Shown: in pieces, positions 12,201 to 24,567 of the stretch
Layout of the letters: each line of letters starts with the position of its first letter
Position numbering within the stretch: position 1 is the stretch's first letter
Source of the DNA: Lucifuga dentata
Lineage: Eukaryota > Chordata > Actinopteri > Ophidiiformes > Bythitidae
Reading direction: 5' to 3'
Length of the DNA stretch: 64,000 nucleotides
NCBI GenBank assembly: GCA_014773175.1
Contig: VXCM01001517.1
Span: 1-64,000 of the forward strand
Made by a program: the position numbers and the translations under genes
The notes under the pieces: model-generated
What the model was told of the DNA's origin: nothing
Database searches by the model: none
What the model saw: only the letters and a program-made list of their open reading frames with translations

Positions 12201-15200
12201 TGGAAATCATTATTATACACGAAAATACTTGTATGGCCATCCACCAAATGGCTATGTGTGTGTGTCTGTGTGTGTAGGCCTGTATTGATGAAAATGCTGA
12301 GATGGTGCAGTTTCTGGTGGAGAGTGGGAGTGATGTTAACACAGGCGACAACGAGGGCTGGACTCCTCTGCACGCTGCAGCCTCCTGCGGCTTTATCCAG
12401 ATCACTAAGTGAGTGTAACCATCGGCTACATTTTGATTTTAGTAAACAAGCATGAAGCATGATGGGAGATTGTATGGATAATAGTGATGCCAGATGTATA
12501 TTTACTAAGTGTTTTTGCTTGAGATACCTGATCGAACATGGCGCTAACGTTGGAGCGGTGAACAGTGAAGGAGAGCTTCCTCTTGACGTGGCCACAGAAG
12601 ATGCCATGGAGAGACTTCTCAAAGCCGAAATTAAAAAACAAGGTAAGAAATTGCTGTGTACCAAAATTAACACCTTCTAACCATCAAAGTCCCATGATTC
12701 CTCTTGGATGTGCCAGTATTTTAAAACCTTTTAATGTAAAATCAAAAGTTTCACAGTGTCTCATTCTGCAAACTTAAATGAATTTCCAGTAGAATCTGAA
12801 ATGTGACTGCCACTAGAGGATGGATGCTGTTGGTTCTTGAAACAATGCCAACATAAATGGATAATTAGTTGCAGATAATTAGTTTTAGGTACTATACCGT
12901 ACTGTCCATGTTGTTTGTATGACTATTTCTCAGCAGGGTTGGTGTCTGTTATTTTCTGCTCGCAGAGTTAATTAGGACATTGCATCAGGTTCAGCCTCTT
13001 TGGAGGGAAATATGGAAATAAGAATCTCTAAAGTCATACTCATAAATTCAAAGCATCAAATCCTTGCACTTGCCCTGCATTTTTATTCCATCTTTCCAAG
13101 CGGTGACATTTGAAGCTCAGAGCAGACAAAAATAGGCAAAGAAATGAGGACAGACACACTGTGTTCCAAATGTTTATATGACCTTTTCTGTAGTGAACTA
13201 TGCAGAGGTTTTTTTTTACTGATTTTTTTTTTAACTGTCAAATTCACACATTGTTGAGGTCCATCATGTAAGTGAAACCGCAGATTACATGACACTGACA
13301 AATAATACTGATAAGATATGTTTTCCTTGCATTTTTTGATGTGTTTCTACAACTCTGATACAACAATGCTGCTGCTTACAGTGTATTTTATAGATCTGAA
13401 GTTTTTGCGTCTGCTGTGTGCTCATGTGTTGCAGGAATAGATGTAGACAAGGCTCGGAAGGAGGAGGAGAGAATCATGCTGCAGGACGCCACGGCGGTTC
13501 TGGCAGGTGGTGGTACTCTCACTCCTCACCCAAACACCAAGGCAACCGCTCTGCATGTCGCTGCTGCCAAAGGTTACATTGAAGTCCTGAAGTGAGCATC
13601 AATCTGCACACATAAAAGCGGTGACAGCCTGTTAGCTTTGGGCTTATTTTGGTGTTACACCAAGTTAAACAGGCTGCATGCATTTATTCATAGCATTGTG
13701 CTCTCCTGCTGGATATTCCTCATCTTCTCCCCCCTTTTCCTCCCATTATGCCTGTCTCGCCTCAGGGTGCTGTTGCAGTGTAGGATCGATGTGGATAGCA
13801 GGGACATAGATGGGTGGACGCCCCTGCATGCAGCAGCTCACTGGGGGCAGGAGGAGGTGTGCACCCTGCTTGCTGATAACATGTGCGACATGGGTGCTGT
13901 CAACAATGTGGTGAGGAGGAAAAAGAAGCTTCTCACGTGCATACACAAACAGTCTTTCTTTGGCATAAGCTCTGTGATGAATGCCTTTGCCACTGCAGCG
14001 ATCACATGCTGCCATGCTTGATTATGCACTGTGAATGTCCTTGTAGGGCCAAACACCTCTGGATGTTGCCGATGAGAACCTAGTGGACACTCTGGAGGAG
14101 CTACAGAAGAAACAAAATGCTGTAAGCCCGTCTTCAAACAGGCTACGCTATTATCTCACTTGGTCAGATAAACCTGATATGATTCATAGCTTTACAGACT
14201 GAATGTTCTCTGTGTTTATGTGTGTTTATATTCCTCTTTAGTTACGCACAGAGAAAGAGAAACAGACTCCTGTTATTGAGACCAGCCCACAAATCTCCAT
14301 GGTACCGGTTCGCACACGCAGGTCAGTGCCAGTGTGTTAGTGTGTGAGCATGTGTGTATTTGTGTGGGCACAAGCTAGGCTGTTCAGCTGAGTCCCCGAG
14401 ATCAGAGTGTAGCAGTAGTTTGCATGCAGGTATAATGTCAACAGTACCAGTATTTCTTTGCATTGTGTTTCTTCAATCCATTGAATACTGAAGAGATAAC
14501 AAGCAGTGGCATTCTCTGTGTCCCAGTGTCAAAGTAACTGTAACAGTGTGTAGAAATGACAAAATATAATATACCGAAACACATATACTAAAATTGAGCA
14601 TGGTTGGACACCATTGTTCTCCAAATTTCTGGGAAATAACTTACTATAGCATACAATAATTGTTCAACAGATGCTATGTAGACTGTTACATAACATATAC
14701 ACTTGGTTCCCATTTTATTAAGTACACTATACAAGTGAATGTAATCCAATAGAGCAGCCCTACAATAAATCTTTTCTTCAGTTTTGTTGTTAGAGAGGAG
14801 TTGATTGAGCTCTGTGGTCATTTTTGAGGCTGTGTTGTATTAGACTGTATTATAGTGAAAGGTATTTCTGGAATTTTGTCTACCCTCAGTTACATATGTA
14901 AGGTGGGCAGAATATGAGTAACCTTTCATTATAATGCAATCCAATATTACACCAGTACTAACTATATCTTTAAACGTCACCATAGAGCTGAATTAACTTG
15001 TTTCTGATACTGTCAACAGAAAACAAACATAATAAGCTTCACAGAGGTGGGGCTTTATTTCACTGTATAGGTATACCTAAAAAAAAATGGTTGCTGAGTA
15101 TATTTAAAAGTGTAGTGGCTGGGACACACTCATTGCTTTGTCCTGTGTGTGGTTGGTGTGTTACTATTTTGAAGCCGCTGGTTTGAGTAGCTTTTATGTT

Positions 15201-16534
15201 CACATGTTAAGTGTTTATGTTAAAAAACTGTTGGTTGAAGTACCAACTTATGATCAAGTGTGACATCAACAACTCTACACGCTGCGTCACAAAAAAGTGA
15301 AACACTGTTCCACCCACTGACTTGTTGATTGGCACATGCTCGCTCTAACTGGCTGCACATGGAATGATTGCCCTCACTGATCAGCTCCTGCATGCCACCT
15401 GTTTTTCCACTCCACCTTGGCCCCGCCCCTGCAGGACCTCTATCTCTCGTATGAGCAGTAAGGAGAAGATCTGCCTCCATGAGCGGGAGAAGCACCCTCC
15501 TCCTGCCCTGCAGAGCAGCCCGACTGAGGAAGAGGAGGAGGAAGCCCAGACGGCACAGAGCCAGGCTAAAGCCTCCAGCAGCTCCAGCTCAGAGGAGGAG
15601 AGTGAATCTGAGAGTGACGCAGAGTCCGGTTAGAGAACCTCTGGTGTCTTTCTTTCTGGATTTTGCAGTGTCATTGCTAATTAATACTTAAAAGCAAAGT
15701 TATACTTATGACTTTAAATGTTTATTAGATCGTTTTTATGACACCCAGAGTGATTTTTCATTTTGTGACCTTTGTGCTGTTGCAGAGAAAGCTAAAAACC
15801 GAGAGATCATAAACAACTTGAACAATAAACGCAACACCACTCTCCTTGCTACCTCCATGTCAGCCAGTACTGCAGCAAACCAAGTGAAAAAGGTAAAACC
15901 TGGTAGGATACTAGGGTATTACTGATGTAAAGAACATCAGATGTCTCTTAGCTGCTGTGAGAGCAATGATGGACAAAAAGAATGGTGACTTTTACTGGAT
16001 ATCTAGCAGGAGCCAAGCAAACCCTCAGCCAGCGAGGCCCCGGGCTCCTGGAGGACGTCTCTGCGGAAGGCAGGCAGCTCGGTGACTCTGGGTTCAGCTG
16101 GGCTGTCTGATCCCAACCAGGACTCCAGCAGGCCTCCAGAGTCTGGCCTTGGCATGACCCGCTCTGCCTCCAGCCCCCGCCTCAGCTCTGAAGCCGACAC
16201 CAAGGTAAGCACCAAAAGCACTCAACATGATACAAGGATTTACAAGGCTGTGAAACCACAGCTATTATTTTATAAATCTAACATGACAGGCCAAATAAAT
16301 GCTTCTTTTACAGCTTCCATTTCCGTAGTCACAAAAAAGAATTATGAACTGAACTTGCTCTTAATTCGCAGGAGCCAAGGCTTGCTAGGGTACCACCTAT
16401 TCCAACGCGTAGACTTTTCAGTATTCCAGACAGCAACCCTGACAACTCCAACAGGTGAGCCTGTGCTCTCAAATGCTTACACGCTAGTGAAATTAGAATC
16501 TCTTTTTCTGAGTCACTGCACATATGTGCCCTTG

Positions 16535-16577
<43 letters not shown>

Positions 16578-19500
16578 NTCTCTCTCTCTCTCTCTCACTC
16601 TCACTCTCACTCAGCTGGCTAAGCCGTAGCTCCTCTTACACCCGGCGCCTTCATAGTCAATCAGGGAATGATCTCACTAGTTCCAACCCTGCTTTGCCTC
16701 ACAGGTCAGTCCTGCAGCTCACTGCCCACCTTACAATTGTTTGCTCTGGTATGTTTCTTTCTGTACATGTGGGTATGTATGTGTTTCTGAATGACTGAGT
16801 AAGTAAGTGAGCGGGAGAGACAGCGAGTAGTATCTCTGCTTGCCACATTGGCCAAGCAGTGAATACTAATTTGTGTGTGTATGTGGCTGTCAAAGAAGGC
16901 TGTATGTTTGTGATTTCAATTGGCTTTTGTCTGGTTTCCAGCTCATCTTATGGAAAGAGACTGGATGACCCCAATGTGACCTCAGTTAGCACAGGAACGA
17001 CCTCTGTCGGACTCAGCCGTCTTAATAGTGTTGCTGCTCAGAGGTATTTCATTTTTATTTGTATGCCCTTTTGTCAGAAAGCACACTTGCACATTTTTCT
17101 TACCTATCTTTAACATCTGATTGCCACCCCTATCTTTGCCTCCACAAGACTTCCTCAGGAACCGACAGAAAAGAAGGAGCCTTCTGCCGTCACCTCCAAC
17201 TCTCAGAGCACGACCACAGGGGAGTCAGAGGCCAAGCAGAGACGCAAGTGAGTAAAAGCGGTCGGCTCTGTTTAGGCATTTAGAGAGTCTGTGTTACAGA
17301 TTTGGATTGGCTGAACATTTAACAAGTGGGTCTGATGGTGCTGCTTTGATGCTAAATGTGTTATCTGCCATGTAGGTCATATCTGACGCCAGTGCGGGAT
17401 GAAGAGGCAGAGGCGCAGAGGAAGGCTCGCTCCCGACATGCACGGCAGTCCCGCCGCTCCACTCAGGTACAAACACCAGCCACTTGCATGCCCACTGTAG
17501 ATGAGGAGGAAACTTCTTCTCTGTGTTTGATTGTCTCAGCAATACTGTGTGTCGTCTGATATATAAAACACTGTTATCTCTCTTTCATGACAAGGGGGTC
17601 ACACTAACAGAGCTACAGGAGGCAGAGAAGACTATGAAGATTATGAAGATGGACAACAAAGGAAGAGAAAAGGAGGAGGAAGAGAAGGAAAAAGAGAAGG
17701 AAAAAGAAAAGGAAAAAGAGAAGGAAGCAAAGCTGAAAAAGGGAGAGGAAGGGGTGAGAGCTGTATTTCAGAGTTATAGACCTGTGTTGTCTGCTCTTAC
17801 GTAATCTCGTGATATCACATAGTGGATGATACCGTGTTAACAGGAAGTGAGCTGGAGGTCTCGGATTGCCAGTCTACAGAAGTCTGACCTGCTGGGCCTC
17901 ACACAGCCTGCTGGAACTCCACGACCACAGATCTTCAACAGAGGAGGTACACACTGTTGCGTTTCATTGTATCACTTGTATTTAAAAAGGTAGAGCTTGA
18001 TTTGGAGTTAAATGACTGCTGTCTGGCTCCATCCCAGATACTGAGGCCAGTACAGGGGAGAGTGAGACGGAGCGATGGGCCAGGGAGCGCAGGGAAAGGA
18101 GACAGGCTCGAGCCAGAAGGAAGGCACAGAGGACTGGAGAGGTAAGCTCAACTTTGCAAAAATCTTTTTTNTTTTTTTTTTTTTTTTTCCTGGAAAATTG
18201 ATGCAGCATGGATAACAAAGTGCCTTGTTTTAAATTGTTGGTTTTTTTTCCATTGAGGAGACAATGGCTAAGACAAATTTAACAATAATAAGTAGCAATG
18301 AAAAAGCTAACAAAAAGAGACCAGATGTGTTGAAACCTGTTGAAAATGAGTTTTATAACAACATGCTATGCTCTCTCTGTCATTTGCAGAGTGATGACAA
18401 CGATCCAAGTGGAGAGGAAGAGTTTGCAGGCAGTGGTGTGGATCCACAGGTGTGTGTGTGTGCATTCATATGTGTGTCTGTGTGTGCATGCATTTAATAG
18501 TGGCCTCAATGGACTTGTAACCTGAGGCACTGGCCATAACTCAGTTGCTTGTCTTTCCTGTTTACAGACAGACCAACACTTGAGTTCCAGGTATGAATGC
18601 AACGTTTGATCTTTTGATCTGCCCTCTTTTCTCACTTTGTCAGCATAGTTACGATGATAGCAGTATCTCTGACCTCTGCTCTCCTGCTCCACTCAGATCA
18701 GATGTATCCTGTAATGACTGTATCCAAGGAGGCTCTGAGACCAAGGATTATAAGAAGGTCAGCAGTCAGAACTGAAGTTGTGGCCATCAATATTTTTCCC
18801 CATATTCATTCCAGTTAATTAGTGTGTGTGTCTGTGTTGTCTGTGTGTGTGTGTGTGTGTCAGTTGTTTGAAGAGGTGTCTAGAGAGAACAGTCAGCTCC
18901 AGTCTCAGCTGCAGGAAACTCAGCGGGTTATCAGCCAGACCAGGTTGGACCTGGAGAAGGCCACACAGGTGAGTAAAAACAAGTTGTACATAAACTCTTG
19001 CTGTGACTTTTCTCCAAATAAAGTAAAAAAGGAGCATATTAAAGTGGTTAAACCAGTTATTTATGATTTCTTCCTTTTTAATATTTGATGCTGTTTTGTG
19101 TAGTAGTTGATTCTCTGGCTGTTTGTGCGGCCAGTATCATGGTTTCTTTGTTTCTCCATGGTGGTTATCACGGCCAAGCTAACTACTCAATCTGTATTCT
19201 ATTTAATAATAGTTAAAAAAATAAAAAGACTTTCTGCTGCATGATGGAAAAAATTAAAACCCATCCCTTCTGCCATTTTCCTTGGAAAACAAAAGCACAC
19301 ATAACATCCATCCATCATGAACTGGATGCACTCATGAGTGAGTCAGGCAGCTAACGTCAGGGTTTCAAAATGTCCTCCTGCACACACGCATATTAGTGAA
19401 CATGTAAGCCGGCTGTTGTGGTTGATGATGTCAATGTTTTGTCTCAAACAGAGACAGGAGCGCTTCAGTGATTGTTCAGCCCTGCTGGAGCTGGAGAGAA

Positions 19501-20995
19501 AGGTAATGCATTCCCAGCCAACGGGATTCACCTGATGTTGTAGCTTCAACTGCCACACCACAGCCACTCCTGCTTTCCATTGATGCTCTCTCCCTCTCCC
19601 CTCCCCACTCTTACCACTTTCTCACCTATCTCTGCCTAACTTTCTGTTTCTTCCCTGTGTCACTTCCTATTTCGTCTCTGCTCCCCCCCACCCCTACACA
19701 TTTCCCTCACATCAGGAGCGGAGGATGCTGGAGCGGCGTATGGCAGAGCTGGAGGAGGAGCTAAAGGTGAGGAAACACTTCTCATACTGTAGCCACGGAC
19801 ACTTTGCATGCTCCTGCCTGATTAGCTTGCTGTAGCTTCTGCAGTTCAGCAGTGTTGCTGAGTTACACTGGAGCAACTGACTCACTGCAGTTGTTCTTTT
19901 ATAAATCCTCTCTCTACGGCTTGTGTTTATATTATACCTCAAATGTTCATTTGGTTGTATGTCACATTAGTTGTTTGAGTTTATTCTAACTACTACCTCA
20001 TATGGATGTTTCGGCCATGATGCGTCTGCTCTTAGCTCATAACTTTGGATGTGAAATGGCACAGTGCTGCAGAGATATAAATTGTCTGTTTTAACTATAC
20101 AGGCATGGCGAACGAATAAAGAATGTAAATCTGTTTTTTTAACAATTGGATTCCAAGATGCAATAAGTATTACCTGAACCGCACACACCATGAGATTTTT
20201 TTGGGGTTCCAATTTAAAGGATTTTAGTGAAGGAGGATTCAAATGTGACATAATTCTATTAAACTAATTTTAGTAAATAAGAACTTACATAAGTGTCTGA
20301 TTTATCTCTTTATGCTCTTGTGAAAGACCTCTCCCTTCTTGAAGCTCTGTAGCAAGGTTTAGAGAAGTAAACATCCAGATCTTCAGTTTGTCCAGTCCAC
20401 GTTTCTGCCGACTCTAACTTCATCACAGTTACAGTTCTTGCATCATAACCAAAGTTATGAAAGTATGGCAGCAAAAGATCACTGTTTTGTAATATTTTTG
20501 GGCTCACAACAAAAACATGCTCACGTGAAAATGGCCGAGGTGTGAGCCTCTCTGAGAACCCTTTTTTTTTCCACTTATTTGTGTATAACACAACATGAAT
20601 TAATTGTCCTGCTTCTGTTAATTTTGTGTACCTGAAAACAACTATGTCAGATCTTTAACTATTTTGGCAAATGAATATAATTTTATACATAATAAATCAA
20701 CTTGAAGTTAATTTTTTGTTAATGATTTCACCAGATTACTCGTCTCTATTAAACTTTCTTTGGCTATTTAATATTGTATAATCACTAACATCCAGTATAT
20801 TAAACTCCAGTAACTTGCAGGCGAAGCAGACTATTCACATTTCTTTTAATATATTAGATAGAGTCCAGTTAAGGATTTGTTAAAAGTGAGTTTCATTTTT
20901 GCCGACAGGTTCTGGTTGACTTGAGAGCTGATAACCAGCGTCTTAAAGATGAAAATGGAGCACTGATCCGTGTCATCAGCAAGCTCTCCAAATAG
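9290..20995 (+). CDS. ppp1r12c: protein phosphatase 1 regulatory subunit 12 (myosin phosphatase targeting subunit, best match 12C)
   Basis: Twenty-five phase-consistent exons give 916 residues: 9290-9565, 12278-12408, 12524-12642, 13435-13591, 13766-13910, 14047-14121, 14242-14321, 15435-15628, 15786-15892, 16007-16204, 16372-16454, 16615-16704, 16942-17043, 17149-17247, 17376-17466, 17595-17753, 17844-17946, 18038-18141, 18390-18449, 18568-18590, 18697-18757, 18864-18968, 19452-19502, 19716-19766, 20909-20995. The protein targets PP1 catalytic subunit to myosin light chain. Visible parts: the PP1-docking KVRF at 48-51; ankyrin repeats ([41 protein letters not shown]) over about 75-290; an acidic/Ser tract; the inhibitory ROCK-type site RRSTQGVTLTE around 645-655; a Lys/Glu low-complexity exon; and a C-terminal leucine-zipper-like coil ending [15 protein letters not shown]. 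The 12C call rests on the SRMSSKEK and [16 protein letters not shown] segments; 12A and 12B share the ends. Confidence 0.88.
10755..10792 (+). promoter_or_regulatory. RFX X-box beside a CCAAT box in ppp1r12c intron 1
   Basis: GGTTGCCTGGCAACC at 10762-10776 is a palindrome with 7-base arms, matching the RFX X-box (GTNRCC...RGYAAC). An inverted CCAAT (ATTGG) overlaps its left edge, and an AT-rich TATA-like stretch (TTAAATATAG) follows at about 10781. It lies 1.2 kb into the first intron, so an internal promoter or enhancer is possible. Confidence 0.45.
16538..16596. repeat. (TC)n microsatellite with a single N at 16578
   Basis: A run of TC dinucleotides lies just before the exon at 16615, where it acts as an unusually long pyrimidine tract. 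The N sits inside it, so its true length is unknown. Confidence 0.9.
18644..18757 (+). other. ppp1r12c: alternative in-frame exon of ppp1r12c
   Basis: The strong acceptor ttttctcactttgtcag ends at 18643. A frame starting there runs 114 bases (38 codons, beginning [11 protein letters not shown]) into the same donor at 18757. It is phase 0 at both ends, so it can replace the pair 18568-18590 plus 18697-18757, since the preceding exon (to 18449) also ends in phase 0. Confidence 0.45.
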
Positions 20996-21042
20996 ATGGA
21001 GAGGGAGAGAGACAGAGACACGAAGAGCAGGGAACCCCCCCT

Positions 21043-21165
21043 CCCTCCTTCCACACATTCCTCCCAGTGCCAAAGAGAGAAAGAGAGAGAGAGAGAGGGG
21101 GAGNCCCTCCTTCCACACATTCCTCCCAGTGCCAAAGAGAGAAAGAGAGAGAGAGAGAGGGGGAG
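21043..21165. repeat. 61-bp direct duplication around a single N at 21104 in the ppp1r12c 3' UTR
   Basis: Bases 21043-21103 (a CT-rich then GA-rich stretch) recur at 21105-21165. This is an assembly join, and open frames reading through it are artefacts. Confidence 0.9.
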
Positions 21166-21333
21166 ACGAGCAGCAGAATGTCCGACGTGATGCCTCTCTG
21201 TAGCCCTGGACAGTTGGAGTTGCTTTGGTGTGCCTTAATGTCCATATCTGGCAGGAAGGCCTGTGGCTACGTTCACAGGCTCCAACAGTAGCAACATGAG
21301 ACTTGACAACAGCCAAATACCCATGGAAGGTGC

Positions 21334-21334
<1 letters not shown>

Positions 21335-21368
<34 letters not shown>
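21335..21368. repeat. (CA)n microsatellite in the ppp1r12c 3' UTR
   Basis: About 17 CA units, followed by a short degenerate CA-rich tail. Confidence 0.9.
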
Positions 21369-21372
<4 letters not shown>

Positions 21373-21600
21373 TCAAACACAACATCTGCAACTGTGCATC
21401 AGGGGAACACTAAATATGCACACACATTCCTATGCGTGCATCACGTACTTCCTCAATGCACATTCCACAAACACACAAGGAACTTGGTCCTTATGGCTCC
21501 CATGTAATATTTAATTTTTGTGAACACATTTCACATATTCACGAGTTTACCCACAAGCCCACTCACAGTCATAGTCCCAATCGAATTTCTTGATAGTTGC

Positions 21601-21606
21601 AATAAA
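21601..21606 (+). terminator. candidate poly(A) signal for ppp1r12c
   Basis: AATAAA 606 bases after the stop. A second, more typical site (AATAAA at 22254-22259 followed by a GT-rich stretch) may end a longer 3' UTR. Confidence 0.4.
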
Positions 21607-22259
21607 AGTTTTGGTTTATTCATCAAATAACCCAGCTCCTCTCTCAGGGATGCTGGGTGAAAACACACTTCAGACTCTGTCTTTACATTCATTGTAGGAG
21701 AGGTCCGTGGAGCTCTGTGGGGAGTTTGATTCCACATGCAAGTGTTTGAACCCACCTACCTCTCCACCCATGCACATCCCCACATACTTTGTATTTTTTT
21801 TTGTGAACACAGACACACTCCATGCTCTTAAATGACCACAGAACCAGGTCAGTTGACCACAGCACTTTACTGTCTGCAAAGCAATAACAGATCTGCGAGG
21901 CTTCACGTTTTCCAGACAGACAGCCTTGTTTATAGCAGCACCTTCTCACTTGTCTTGAAAAAAGTCGAGAAAGAAATTATGTCACCCATAGCTGAAGGTC
22001 AAAGGTCATTGCACAATATAGAAGTTGCTGTTCTATCAAAGCCTGTTATGCTATACATTGTTTTAAGTATTCCGATTGTTAAAGTTATTTTCATAGTTTT
22101 TCATTGTCAATTCCTGTCTTGCAGGGAAGCATTGCCTATGTATATTATATGTGTATAAATATAGTCTCAATTCATAACCCTTTGCATAAAATTCCATGTA
22201 GTCTTTCTTCACATGTTGGTTTTCTAATATATTAAATGGAATGTCTACACCCTAATAAA

Positions 22260-24550
22260 ACAAAATGTGTGTTTGTAGCAACTGGCTGGTTATTATGATA
22301 GAATATTTAAATTTTATACTAATTATTTTTATCTACCTCCATCACATCATGCAAATGGGTCGTCAAAATAAATATTGATTCAAGTAAAATATTCAATTCT
22401 TCTGTGACAGAGATGCTTCATGACATTGTAGCCAGTGAGTTCTTGCAGGGATGTCTGCATTCTTAACACACGCTGTGAGTGATGGAGACATCAAATTGCT
22501 CCTCTTCATGATTACAGATCTCCTGGTGCTTTGCTTCACCCACTTTCTTTCCCACTTGTATCAGCTCTGCTCACAGCGTCAGTTGGACAGTTTTCTTCAA
22601 GCCAGATGTTCTGCATCATTGAGGAGAAAAAAGGGAACATAACAACTGCAACACTGTGACATTCACACACAATGAGGCTAACAGTTAAACACAGCGACAC
22701 AGATGGAAGTACAATTTGTTTGGGCTGTGACGTTAATCCAGGTGTTCACTACTTCATGAGAAACTTGATTGACGAGAGAAATTTGTGGTTACGTCTGTTG
22801 GATGAACAGCCAGGGGAGCACAGTAAACTTTGAGGTAAAGTCGTGAGAGTTATGGTGTCTTTTGAGCTCACATCATTTACACTACAGAGTAGAAACACCA
22901 GTCATCCATCTGTTTGTCTCATCTGAGTTCAGAGAGATGGACCACTGTCCTGTAGGGATAGAAGCGCTGACAGCAAGCTGAGCTCCTAATAAGGTAGGGC
23001 AGTCTGGCTGAGGCACTCTCTCTGTAAATATCCCTTAGCTCTGAGAAAGACAGAGAGGAAGGAGCTGGGGAGGAAGAGGGAAGCGGATGGATTGCAGCCT
23101 TATATGGACAAAGCAGTGCTTTTTCCAGGGTTTGTGGCTCTGACCCCCGGCATGCTGCCAGATGTAATCCAAACAGCTCCTTACTGCCACCAAGAGGTAC
23201 AACAAAAGCATTGCTACAGATCCTGATAGTTTTAACATTCTTGCAACAGGATGACTATATTTTGTGGTAGAATTAGAACAGCACACTGCTGTGATAACCA
23301 AAATGATCACACCAGCTCATAAAGGACACAACTGAGGAGGGCCCCTCTTTGTGGGCACCTGGGGCCCCACCTGTCTGTTGGGAAAGGTTTGAAATAAGAG
23401 CTTAGAGAATAAGACAGGAATGTTTAGAGTAGACGAGAGATGATATGAGTTCATTTGGAGAGCATAACGTAATATTTCCTGAAAAAAGGATGAAAATGTA
23501 AACCCTCTTAGATGACCTGGAGAGAATTTTTACTTTCTCAGCAAAGTGATGCTGGTGCTGTAAATATGTAAACATAATGTGGCAGTTATATGAGCTTAGA
23601 GCAAGAACTTCCTGTTTGAACTGTCCAGTTTTAACAGGAAAAAGGTGTATAATAATTTATTACGATGGTTTTATTCTTGAAGCTGGTGGTGATAGATGCC
23701 AGAGATTCTGTGCATTTGGAATTAATGATTCACTGATACTTATGGAGCATATACAGTATGAGAAAGTGTCTTAGTTGTACACTAGCTAAGAAAACAGCAA
23801 GCTGCTTCATGAAGTCCATGCCATGTTTTCCAGCAAACCCAGGCTCAGCCCATATTTTCCAGTGCAGCAGATCTGCCTTTATTTGGCACAAAGGACTCCT
23901 ACAGTTTTGGTATTAGACTCTACTGACTTGGATTCATTTTTATGCAAACTTTTGAGTCCTTTGTCTTGACCGGAGGCATGAATTAAAGTTCTTAAGCTGT
24001 TTTGGGTAGGTTAAGATAAAGCAGTTTGGGAACTTCTACAAGTTTTATTTTCTCTTTGTGTTTTTTTCCCCCTGCTTTATTGCAGACAGCTGCTTTCTTC
24101 TCTTTACGTTAGACTGAAACATTCCCATTGTACATAATGTGTAAAAGAAAAATATGATCCGTGTTTATTTTTAGTGCAATGATTCAGTCTGATTTTTGGA
24201 TTTTTCCTGTCACTTCTGCTATACGTTTCCAAAATATAACTAGATAAACATTTCATAAGTGCTTAAAAAGTTTTGGAGAAAGTGTCCAGTTTTAACATTT
24301 ATTGTTTGATGAGTGGATTTTTGAAGTGAAAATATTTAAATTCATTTATCTGCAGGATGGCGACTTTGCAGCATATCTGGAGATGTCATGTGACAAAAGT
24401 GATAAAGTACACAACTACAACAGTGTAGTGACTCTGTGCATGTGTGCGTAGATTATTTCACATGCTGATAATGTATTAATTGTGAATTTACCTGAATTTT
24501 ATTTATCTGAAGCCCCTTGACAGCCAAACTTTTTAATCTAAACTTTCCCA
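22260..24550. other. intergenic between ppp1r12c and pgghg, with a CArG box
   Basis: No gene is recognised here. CCTTATATGG at 23098-23107 is a perfect CArG box (CC, six A/T, GG; the SRF site). The first, untranslated exon of pgghg should lie here, because the coding start is in an exon opened by an acceptor at 24551, but I could not place it. Confidence 0.4.
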
Positions 24551-24567
24551 GTGAAGATCACCTCACC

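Noticed and set aside
16082..16798. 238-codon open frame spanning ppp1r12c exons and a TC repeat
   Set aside because: It reads through introns and an N in a microsatellite; the real exons inside it are assigned separately.
20846..21391. Minus-strand 181-codon frame
   Set aside because: It consists of translated (GA)n/(TC)n and (CA)n repeats across an assembly duplication.
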